Shown here piece by piece: positions 1-5,802 of a stretch of DNA of 10,050 nucleotides; the stretch's first letter is position 1; each line of letters opens with the position of its first letter. The translations under genes and the position numbers were made by a program. Source of the DNA: Pirellulaceae bacterium (GTDB lineage: Bacteria; Planctomycetota; Planctomycetia; Pirellulales; Pirellulaceae); the NCBI GenBank assembly GCA_013002105.1, contig JABDKS010000110.1, positions 1-10,050 on the forward strand, given 5' to 3'. The notes under the pieces were generated by a model that worked only from the letters and a program-made list of their open reading frames with translations, ran no database searches and was not told where the DNA came from.

Positions 1-486
1 GGCTTGCACTGCCTGCAAAAGTTGGGTCGCCGGCATTACGAGCTGTTTCGGTTAAAGAACTCAACAATCTCTGATGATGCGTTGATGGCATTGTCAGAGA
101 ACGGCAATGACTTGCCAGTTGGGAAGGCATTTCAGATTGTTAACTGTCCGATCTCCGACCGTGTGCTCGATGCTTTGCCGCTGAGCACGATGACCGATGT
201 TCGTTTTATCAACACCGAAGTCTCTTTTGATGCGGTGGCTGATCGGGTCGGCGATTCATTTGAGGTGCTCGTGCTCGGTGAGCGTGGATACGGGTTGACC
301 CAGGGCTGGGATTGGACTTCGCACCGCGGATGGGCCTGGGATGGCCTGAAAATCTGGATTGAGCAGGATCCAACCGAATTGACCGCCGCCCAACTGGCCC
401 GTTTGCCGAATTTGAATTCGGTTCGTGTCGACCGAAAAAAACCACTGGTGACTTATTGCTGCACGTGCGAAATCACCAGAGGTTGA
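1..486 (+). CDS. Leucine-rich-repeat protein, upstream-frame segment (5' end outside window, frame broken)
   Basis: This is the first visible part of a leucine-rich-repeat protein. The reading frame is already open at base 1, so the gene very probably begins upstream. The translation shows LRR-like units with a hydrophobic pattern followed by I/V-S-D-x-x-L: around residues 18-30 (LKNSTISDDALMAL), 45-57 (IVNCPISDRVLDALP) and 66-80, then L-P-N-L-N-S-V-R-V near residue 140. After the two Lys codons at 436-441 the frame loses the pattern and reads 14 non-LRR residues to a TGA at 484-486. The LRR pattern resumes in the -1 frame, so this segment and the next are two halves of one gene. LRR proteins of this style mediate protein-protein contacts; no enzymatic domain is visible and the partner is unknown. 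The sequence does not say whether the break is a sequencing indel, a mutation or programmed slippage. Confidence 0.6.
   Translation, partial: GLHCLQKLGRRHYELFRLKNSTISDDALMALSENGNDLPVGKAFQIVNCPISDRVLDALPLSTMTDVRFINTEVSFDAVADRVGDSFEVLVLGERGYGLTQGWDWTSHRGWAWDGLKIWIEQDPTELTAAQLARLPNLNSVRVDRKKPLVTYCCTCEITRG
435..482 (+). other. Slippery A7 run plus downstream stem-loop at the LRR frame break
   Basis: The frame break lies on seven A's (435-441). In the upstream frame the bases read cga-aaa-aaa-cca, an A-AAA-AAA heptamer in the correct phase for -1 slippage; re-reading one A gives the downstream LRR frame exactly. Downstream, ctggtga (445-451) is perfectly complementary to tcaccag (473-479), with two more pairs (442-443 with 481-482) beyond an A-A mismatch. 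The spacer of about 3 bases is shorter than usual for programmed -1 frameshifting. A homopolymer miscount (A8 read as A7) gives the same picture and is the simplest explanation. Confidence 0.4.
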
Positions 487-944
487 CGCGGTTCTATATG
501 GGGTCCGGTCCGGCCGATACGGCGGTGATCGAGCAAATTGCTCAATGGCCCCACCTGCGATACGCGCATCTTAACTGTTGTAATCCGCGAACCGATTTTG
601 ATTTGCGTCCGCTCGTTACGTTAACCGAACTAGAGGAATTGGAGTTTTATTGCACACCATTTGGGGATGAGGGGTTGGAAACGCTGGGGGAAATTCAATC
701 ACTACGTATGCTGAAACTCAGCGCCGCCCATCAAGTCCAGGGCAACGGTTTGAAATACCTACGTGATCTGAAAAATTTGACGACTTTGGAGATACAGAGT
801 CGAGCGAATTGGGACGCGCATTTCGACGACTTGAGATCACTGACGCAAGTCAAGGAATTGCTGCTGATCGACGTTCGTTTGAGCGAAGATCACGTCAAGC
901 AACTGGAGTCAATCGATCGTTGGAATCGCGTCGTCTGGAAATAG
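456..944 (+). CDS. Leucine-rich-repeat protein, downstream-frame segment (continuation after -1 shift)
   Basis: This is the C-terminal half of the LRR protein, in the -1 frame relative to the preceding segment. Good repeats are visible: P-H-L-R-Y-A-H-L-N-C-C, then L-T-E-L-E-E-L-E-F-Y-C-T with G-D-E-G-L-E-T-L-G, then Q-S-L-R-M-L-K-L, L-K-N-L-T-T-L-E-I and V-K-E-L-L-L-I with S-E-D-H-V-K-Q-L. The spacing of about 24-26 residues resembles ribonuclease-inhibitor or cysteine-type LRRs. If read through from the A-run, the joined protein has about 314 visible residues. As a stand-alone gene it would need a TTG at 456 or the ATG at 498. Neither has a ribosome binding site and both lie inside the LRR fold, so continuation from upstream is the better reading. 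It ends at a TAG 77 bases before the P450 start. It lacks any catalytic motif I recognise. Confidence 0.6.
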   Translation: MLHVRNHQRLTRFYMGSGPADTAVIEQIAQWPHLRYAHLNCCNPRTDFDLRPLVTLTELEELEFYCTPFGDEGLETLGEIQSLRMLKLSAAHQVQGNGLKYLRDLKNLTTLEIQSRANWDAHFDDLRSLTQVKELLLIDVRLSEDHVKQLESIDRWNRVVWK

Positions 945-1021
945 CATCCGTCGATACGGTACATTTGCACGGCAGTCGGAGTCGATCGCCTGTAGCAACG
1001 TCCTTCAGCGCGGTTTGGTTT

Positions 1022-2236
1022 ATGCAAGTCTCATTCAAACAACTGATCGATCCCGAATTCAAACGGGATCCTCTGCCACTGCTACGCACGCTGCGTGAAA
1101 ACGGACCGCTGGTTGACTGCAAAATCCCGGTTCTGGGCAAGATCCGATTTGCAACGACCTACAGCGCAGTGGATCAGTTACTGCGTGATCGTGACCGATT
1201 TGTGTTGGAACCGCAGCATGCTGGTCGCGGTCGGCTGGGTGACATTCGAACTTGGCTGCCGGGACCGATTCGAGTCTTGACCGAGAACATGTTGCAAAAG
1301 GACGAACCGGATCATCGTCGCTTGCGAAGTTTTGCGGAGCTGGCGTTTTTGCGCAAGAACATTGATTCGATGCGTGATCGAATCACCATGCTTGCGGATT
1401 CACTGATCGACGATTTCGCCGACGAGCCATCGATCGATTTGATGAGCCGCTACAGCAGGTCGTTGCCACTGGCCGTGATCTGCGAGTTGTTGGGATTGCC
1501 GCTGGAAGATCGTTCTCAATTCTCGCGATGGATCAAGGGTGTCAGCAACGCGTCATTACCTTGGGGGCTGGTCACGATGTTGCCGGGTATCTGGAAACTC
1601 AATCGTTATTTGAAGCAACGATTTCGGATCGAGCGGCAGAGACCCAGCGGAGGATTGATCAGCGAATTGGTGGCCGCCGAACAGGATGGATCCAAGCTGA
1701 GCGAGAATGAGTTGTTGTCGATGGTTTTTTTGCTGTTCATTGCGGGCCACGAGACGACAACGCATTTGATGACGCTGTCGATGATGACGCTGCTGACCAG
1801 GGTGGAACTGCGTCAGCAGTGGATGAACGATCCCGAGGGTCGCCTGCGAGCCGTCGACGAATTGCTAAGGTTTCTGTCACCGGTGCAAATGACCAAGCCC
1901 CGCTATGCCGCTAGTGACACACAGATCGATGGCGTACCAGTACAGCAAGGTCAGATGATGATGGGATTATTAGCGGCCGCGAATTTGGATCCATGTAAAT
2001 TCGACCATTGCGAAACGATCGATTTTGCCCGCCATCCCAATCAACATCTGGGATTTGGCGGCGGCATTCATTTTTGTCTCGGGGCGCAGTTGGCACGGAT
2101 CGAAACCGAGATCGGGATCACCCGTTTGCTGGAGCGATTCCCCGATTTAGAAATGGGCTGTGATGAATCGCAGCTGCGGTGGACGGGTAAGACGGGAATG
2201 CGAACGTTGTTCGAGTTCCCGGTTCGTACGGCCTGA
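1022..2236 (+). CDS. Cytochrome P450
   Basis: A complete bacterial-type soluble cytochrome P450 of 404 residues, the usual length for the class. It is a heme-thiolate monooxygenase expected to insert one oxygen atom into a hydrophobic substrate using electrons from a ferredoxin or flavodoxin partner. Hallmarks are all present: the C-helix P-D-H-R-R-L-R (96-102), the I-helix oxygen-activation motif AGHETTT (241-247), the K-helix ExxR as E280-LL-R283, and the heme loop FGGGIHFCLG (345-354) with C352 as axial ligand. There is no membrane anchor. The ATG at 1022 was chosen because it gives a normal P450 N-terminus (MQVSFKQLIDPEF); the frame is open back to 809, but that part overlaps the LRR gene and looks non-P450. 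No Shine-Dalgarno sequence is seen. No redox partner or biosynthetic gene lies nearby, so the substrate cannot be inferred. Confidence 0.95.
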   Translation: MQVSFKQLIDPEFKRDPLPLLRTLRENGPLVDCKIPVLGKIRFATTYSAVDQLLRDRDRFVLEPQHAGRGRLGDIRTWLPGPIRVLTENMLQKDEPDHRRLRSFAELAFLRKNIDSMRDRITMLADSLIDDFADEPSIDLMSRYSRSLPLAVICELLGLPLEDRSQFSRWIKGVSNASLPWGLVTMLPGIWKLNRYLKQRFRIERQRPSGGLISELVAAEQDGSKLSENELLSMVFLLFIAGHETTTHLMTLSMMTLLTRVELRQQWMNDPEGRLRAVDELLRFLSPVQMTKPRYAASDTQIDGVPVQQGQMMMGLLAAANLDPCKFDHCETIDFARHPNQHLGFGGGIHFCLGAQLARIETEIGITRLLERFPDLEMGCDESQLRWTGKTGMRTLFEFPVRTA

Positions 2237-2260
2237 ATAGACTGTTGCCCGGTTCCGTCG

Positions 2261-2338
2261 TTTCGTAAGCCAGGGCCTGTTGGTAAGCCAGAACCTGTCC
2301 TGACGATATCGCGTCAGGACAGGTCCTGGCCTACGAAA
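2261..2338. repeat. Long imperfect palindrome with internal direct repeat (REP-like element)
   Basis: This fills most of the gap between two convergent genes. The core is a perfect 12-base inverted repeat, cctgtcctgacg (2294-2305) against cgtcaggacagg (2312-2323), around a 6-base loop. The pairing extends outward as 2283-2293 with 2324-2334, broken by mismatches at 2292/2325 and 2286/2331. A second left-arm copy lies further out: tttcgtaagccagg (2261-2274) pairs with cctggcctacgaaa (2325-2338) at 13 of 14 positions. The two left arms (2265-2280 and 2282-2298) therefore form a direct repeat around gtaagccag. No T-tract follows on either strand, so an interspersed repetitive palindrome fits better than a simple intrinsic terminator, though it may block read-through from both genes. 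Confidence 0.7.
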
Positions 2339-2352
2339 TAACTCTACAGACT

Positions 2353-3651
2353 CTAACCGCCGATCGGCGTGATCTTGAACTGGCGAAACAGCGCGTCGGT
2401 TCCCGGGTCGTGACCCTGGATCATCAACGTCCCGGCTTCCAGGCGTTTTCCTTTTCGTGGGTTTTCGTGTTCTTCGCGATCATCGGACCAGTCACTGACC
2501 TGCACGCCGTTGACCCAAGCGGCAATGTGCTCATCGTGCGTATTCAGAACGACGGTCGCCCATTGGTCAGCATCACCAGCAACCACACGCGCGTCTTGGC
2601 GACGAAAAATTCCGCCGGTGCCGCAATCGGCCGGCGATAGACGGTTGTTGTCTTTGAATTCGTTGCTGATCTGGCATTCGTAGCCCATCATCTGGTCGCC
2701 CGGAATGCAGCGAAAGAAAATGCCTGAATTCATTGTGACATCGGCCATCTTGTATTCGGCCAACAAAACAAAATCGTCAAACGACTGTTTGCTTTCCAGT
2801 TGTGTGCGTCCCCCTTTGACTTGCAGGGCCCCGTCGTCGGTCATTTTGAAGTCACCGGGCATGTCGGGATATTTTTTCCACTGGCTCAGTTCATCGTCCA
2901 GCAGCGACTCCAGTCCAATTGGTTTCAGGCGAATGTCGCGAAAGGCGACACGCCCACTGTTGTGTTGCAGGCTGATACGACCGGCGGGCAAATTGTCCTC
3001 GTCGGAGTATTGGCAAACAACTTGATCGTCCAATTTGATTTCAACCTCCTGGCCTTGCACGCGAATCGTCATCCGTCGCCATTGCCCAAACGATTGCTCG
3101 GGCGCGTCGTCGACGACTTTTTGCCGCTTGACGACACTAGCGGTCGGAAACGGGTTGTCGTCCGGTGCGATGTTGATTTCGTAGCAATCGATTTCTGGGT
3201 CCTGCGGGTCCAGTGGTGTGCGAACAAAGACGCCGCTGTTGGTCTTTTCATCAGCATTGAACTCGAGCGTTAGTTCAAAGTCTTGCCATTGTGTCGATGT
3301 GCACAAAAAGGATCGATCTCCTTGGTCGACCACGATCGTGCCATCCTGGACACGCCAGTTCGCTTGGCCAGTGATCTGCCAGCCGAACAAAGTGACACCG
3401 TCGAACAGTCGGATCCAACCGTCGGCGGCCTGCTCGGGTGTCAATCTCGCAGAGAGCAATTGTTCGCTGGTTACCTCGAATGCGGGCGGTGCGATTTCTG
3501 CCACGGTCGCTTCGGTTTGCTCGGGGGCGTCGTTGACAACGTCACTTGGATCGCTCTGAGTCTTCTTTTGACAACCCGTGATTACGATCAGTAGTAACGC
3601 AACGACGAACGCGGAGGCGTGCCGAGAATATGAAAAACGTTGTTGGTTCAT
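2353..3651 (-). CDS. Secreted lipoprotein with two DUF1080 (3-keto-disaccharide hydrolase-like) domains
   Basis: A 432-residue protein. The ATG at 3651 gives a clean lipoprotein signal: a basic N-terminus, the hydrophobic stretch A-F-V-V-A-L-L-L-I-V, then the lipobox I-T-G-C with C27 as the lipidated residue. A TTG further upstream (3684) would overlap the preceding gene and is less likely. A linker rich in D, E, T and A (28-75) leads to two copies of the DUF1080 fold (PF06439, concanavalin/laminin-G-like jelly roll). Copy 1 spans about 78-246 (GWIRLFDGVTLFGW, NSGVFVR at 138-144) and copy 2 about 254-431 (NSGIFFR at 308-314, GTGGIFRR, W-V-N-G-V-Q-V). Some family members hydrolyse 3-keto sugars and others seem to bind glycans; which applies here is not shown. 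It starts 13 bases after the sulfotransferase stop, so the two are probably one operon. The 3' end faces the palindrome. Confidence 0.88.
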   Translation of the reverse strand: MNQQRFSYSRHASAFVVALLLIVITGCQKKTQSDPSDVVNDAPEQTEATVAEIAPPAFEVTSEQLLSARLTPEQAADGWIRLFDGVTLFGWQITGQANWRVQDGTIVVDQGDRSFLCTSTQWQDFELTLEFNADEKTNSGVFVRTPLDPQDPEIDCYEINIAPDDNPFPTASVVKRQKVVDDAPEQSFGQWRRMTIRVQGQEVEIKLDDQVVCQYSDEDNLPAGRISLQHNSGRVAFRDIRLKPIGLESLLDDELSQWKKYPDMPGDFKMTDDGALQVKGGRTQLESKQSFDDFVLLAEYKMADVTMNSGIFFRCIPGDQMMGYECQISNEFKDNNRLSPADCGTGGIFRRQDARVVAGDADQWATVVLNTHDEHIAAWVNGVQVSDWSDDREEHENPRKGKRLEAGTLMIQGHDPGTDALFRQFKITPIGG

Positions 3652-3664
3652 GGGTTTGAAATCT

Positions 3665-5005
3665 CTAATATCCGTAACGGTCAAAATAGGCTTTCCAGGC
3701 TTCTTTGATCAGTGATTCGTCTTCCTCGCTCAATCGATGTTGATTGGCTTTGTAGGTCTTGTTTTCCGTGTCGGCCCACTGTTGAATCGAAGGCCGTACC
3801 GTCTCGAAATCACTCAAACGCAACGACTCGTAGATGTGTTGCATCGTGTCGACCGGTCGTGCGGTCAGGTCCTCGTAGCGAACGTCGATCAGTCGATGGG
3901 GCTCGATCATTTCACGGTCACGATTAAAGGCTGCGTACATGCGCCGCAAGCATTCAATCACGTACTGGACTTCATCCTCGTGGTTGGGTTCTTGCATCGA
4001 TTGCGCATCACATAGACCTCGCCAAAGCCTGCAGGTCGACGGGAAAAGTTCGCGCGGATCACGCGTGATGTGTATGAACTTGGCATCGGGAAATTCTTTG
4101 GCAAGACGGCGAATGCGTCCGGTGTGAGTCGGACTTTTGATCACCAAGGGGCGACCGGTCACGGTGCTGACGGCCAGCAAAAACTGGCGCATCGCATCGG
4201 ACCAGGTTTGTTGGTCTTTGTCGGACACCCCTTCAAAATCCAGGTAGTCCATGTCGACCGGACCCTCGTTGGGAAATGCCATTCGGCGATAGGGCGATGG
4301 CAAACCCAAATTCATCAACGCGAATTCGTCTTCTTGCGGTCTCTCCCAGCCGGCCGACATGTTGTCCATCGGTCGCTTGCCGGGCAGCAGCCAGGTAAAG
4401 AACTTGCGAAACGCCCATTCGGTGACCAGGAAATGGTGAGGTGCAAAACATTGAAACGTCGACGGACTGCTCAGGCGTTCGTCTCGCACCATCAGTTCAT
4501 GCAATAGCGTTGTACCACTGCGCCAATGTCCAATGATGAAAACGGGCGGTCCGTGCAATTCAGCGGCGGCAAGTCGTCGACTGAACAGTAGTTTTTGCAC
4601 GCCTGCGCAGGTCGTATTGAACGGTGCGGCGATGCTCGCACCGATGGCGTGCGGAAAACGTCCCAAACTGAAATGGAAATGGCCTTGGCGGAGCAGGGCC
4701 AACAATCCGCTGGGCCGCATCCCGTGCCAGAATCTTGGCGTATAGAAAGGGTAGGGGTGGAAGCCCTTTTTGTTGGTCTGGGACGAATTGGTTTTTTTGG
4801 CCACTGACGTTCCAGTATCGGGGACGTCGGCGTCCGGATCGGATTTGGCAGTGGCTCGATTCGGCAGCCCATCGTCCATTCGATCTGACTTTGCGTCGAT
4901 CGGGACGTCCGCGGTGTTTTCGAGACGATCCGATGGCGTTTCCACTGACCGATTCGGTTCACCGGATTCTGTTAGGGACGCCTTGTTGTCAGGCAGATCG
5001 CTCAA
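3665..5005 (-). CDS. PAPS-dependent sulfotransferase family protein
   Basis: A 446-residue protein of the Sulfotransfer_3-like family, which moves a sulfuryl group from PAPS to a hydroxyl or amine. The 5'-phosphosulfate loop is V-F-I-I-G-H-W-R-S-G-T-T (155-166), the P-loop-like PAPS-binding element. The 3'-phosphate site is H-I-T-R-D-P-R-E-L-F-P-S (312-323), with R315 and S323 in the expected places. Two other conserved stretches are R-P-Q-E-D-E-F (222-228) and K-S-P-T-H-T-G-R (290-297). The core begins near residue 81 (GFHPYPFYTPRFW). Residues 1-80 are a polar S/D/T/P/K-rich tail that looks disordered, with no signal peptide or membrane segment. The frame opens at a TTG (5005); the first in-frame ATG is at 4879 (M43) and would keep the whole core, so the start is uncertain. 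No Shine-Dalgarno sequence is visible. The acceptor is unknown. Confidence 0.88.
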   Translation of the reverse strand: MSDLPDNKASLTESGEPNRSVETPSDRLENTADVPIDAKSDRMDDGLPNRATAKSDPDADVPDTGTSVAKKTNSSQTNKKGFHPYPFYTPRFWHGMRPSGLLALLRQGHFHFSLGRFPHAIGASIAAPFNTTCAGVQKLLFSRRLAAAELHGPPVFIIGHWRSGTTLLHELMVRDERLSSPSTFQCFAPHHFLVTEWAFRKFFTWLLPGKRPMDNMSAGWERPQEDEFALMNLGLPSPYRRMAFPNEGPVDMDYLDFEGVSDKDQQTWSDAMRQFLLAVSTVTGRPLVIKSPTHTGRIRRLAKEFPDAKFIHITRDPRELFPSTCRLWRGLCDAQSMQEPNHEDEVQYVIECLRRMYAAFNRDREMIEPHRLIDVRYEDLTARPVDTMQHIYESLRLSDFETVRPSIQQWADTENKTYKANQHRLSEEDESLIKEAWKAYFDRYGY

Positions 5006-5448
5006 GAAATCGATGAGGGCACGAGGAATAAAAAGTCGGAACCAAATGACTCGTTGCGCAGTAGTTACGTGTTGACCACTTTAATGGACACTGGTCGCGA
5101 CGTGCAGGAGTTCGGGACGATTGGACGATCAAGGCCGTGTTTTTCACGGGCGAGCCCGTTTTTCCCGCCTTCGGGAGGTTTTCGTGCACGTTCCGCGAGA
5201 ATTTCTGGCCGTCTGCGATCTTGGTTGACTGGGCGTGATTGGGACAAACACGTGGATCGGTGGCCGTTGGCGGAGATTGGCTTGACCGTGTGGGGCCGAT
5301 ACTCGGCGGTGGCCGAGACAAGGCGGTGGCAGACATTTGGCGCTTACTGGGGGTTGCATGGGACCCGTCACGAATCAGGCTTCGTTGGTCTACAATTCCG
5401 TTCCATACCAGGCCAACTGGACGTACAAATCTAATCGCAAGTTTCGAT
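5006..5448. other. Divergent intergenic region, 443 bases, without a convincing gene
   Basis: This region separates the minus-strand sulfotransferase from the plus-strand mazG. Open frames cross it on both strands, but their translations are low-complexity and resemble no family I know. Visible signals are the hairpin with T-tract at 5146-5163, a second small hairpin at 5164-5175 (cccg-cctt-cggg) followed by four T's at 5179-5182, and a TACAAT hexamer at 5391-5396, 52 bases before the mazG ATG. TACAAT could be a sigma-70-type -10 box, but no -35 box lies at the usual distance. Promoters for both flanking genes are expected here. Confidence 0.5.
5146..5163 (+). terminator. Possible intrinsic terminator hairpin with T-tract
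   Basis: The inverted repeat acggg (5146-5150) and cccgt (5155-5159) closes a CGAG loop, and T's run from 5159 to 5163. This is the form of a short rho-independent terminator on the plus strand. No plus-strand gene lies between 5006 and the hairpin, so it would have to end an unannotated short transcript; otherwise it is a structured element in the leader of the minus-strand sulfotransferase mRNA. The stem is only 5 bp, so this is tentative. Confidence 0.3.
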
Positions 5449-5769
5449 ATGACAACATCAGCCGACGAACTCTCGGTTGCCGATTTGCAGCGGCATATCC
5501 ACCGGATGTACTACGACAAAGATGTGGCCCGCGGTGTGGATGGGACCTTCATGTGGCTGATGGAAGAAGTCGGAGAACTCGCGTCTGCCCTCCGCGGAAC
5601 CGACAAGGAGAACCTGGCTGAGGAGTTCGCTGATGTGATCGCTTGGTTGGCGACGATCGCCAACGTTGCCGGCGTCGACCTGAATGCCGCACTGGTCGCA
5701 AAATATGGGGGCGGTTGCCCCGGATGTCATCGACTTGTTTGCGAATGCCCTAATAGTGAAAAACCCTAA
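5449..5769 (+). CDS. MazG-like nucleotide pyrophosphohydrolase with C-terminal cysteine cluster
   Basis: A 106-residue single-domain member of the all-alpha NTP pyrophosphohydrolase superfamily (MazG, PF03819), which hydrolyses (d)NTPs to the monophosphate and pyrophosphate, often for house-cleaning. The metal-binding signature is clear: E39-E40-V-G-E43 on one helix, then E59-F-A-D62 on the next, matching EExxE...ExxD. Length fits a short one-domain MazG rather than the two-domain E. coli form. The C-terminus has C90-x2-C93-x4-C98-x-C100, a likely zinc site; from memory it recurs in short MazG relatives. The ATG at 5449 gives a normal start (MTTSADELSVADLQ); the frame is open back to 5239 but that part is not MazG-like. 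It lies 33 bases before the next co-directional gene and may head a three-gene operon. The preferred substrate cannot be read from the sequence. Confidence 0.9.
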   Translation: MTTSADELSVADLQRHIHRMYYDKDVARGVDGTFMWLMEEVGELASALRGTDKENLAEEFADVIAWLATIANVAGVDLNAALVAKYGGGCPGCHRLVCECPNSEKP

Positions 5770-5802
5770 CGCTGCGTCACGAATGAGTATGCTCACCCTC
5801 GC

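Noticed and set aside
809..1021. In-frame 71-codon extension of the P450 upstream of the ATG at 1022
   Set aside because: It overlaps the LRR coding end by over 130 bases, is Arg/Ser-rich shadow-like sequence, and would make the P450 unusually long.
4070..4507. 145-codon plus-strand open frame
   Set aside because: It is antisense to the conserved core of the sulfotransferase and has no recognisable domain.
5054..5434. 126-codon plus-strand open frame in the divergent gap
   Set aside because: Its composition is Arg/Ser/Gly/Trp-rich with no motif; it contains the hairpin/T-tract region and overlaps the expected promoter of mazG.
5239..5448. In-frame upstream extension of mazG
   Set aside because: The 70 extra residues do not resemble MazG, and the ATG at 5449 gives a normal family length.
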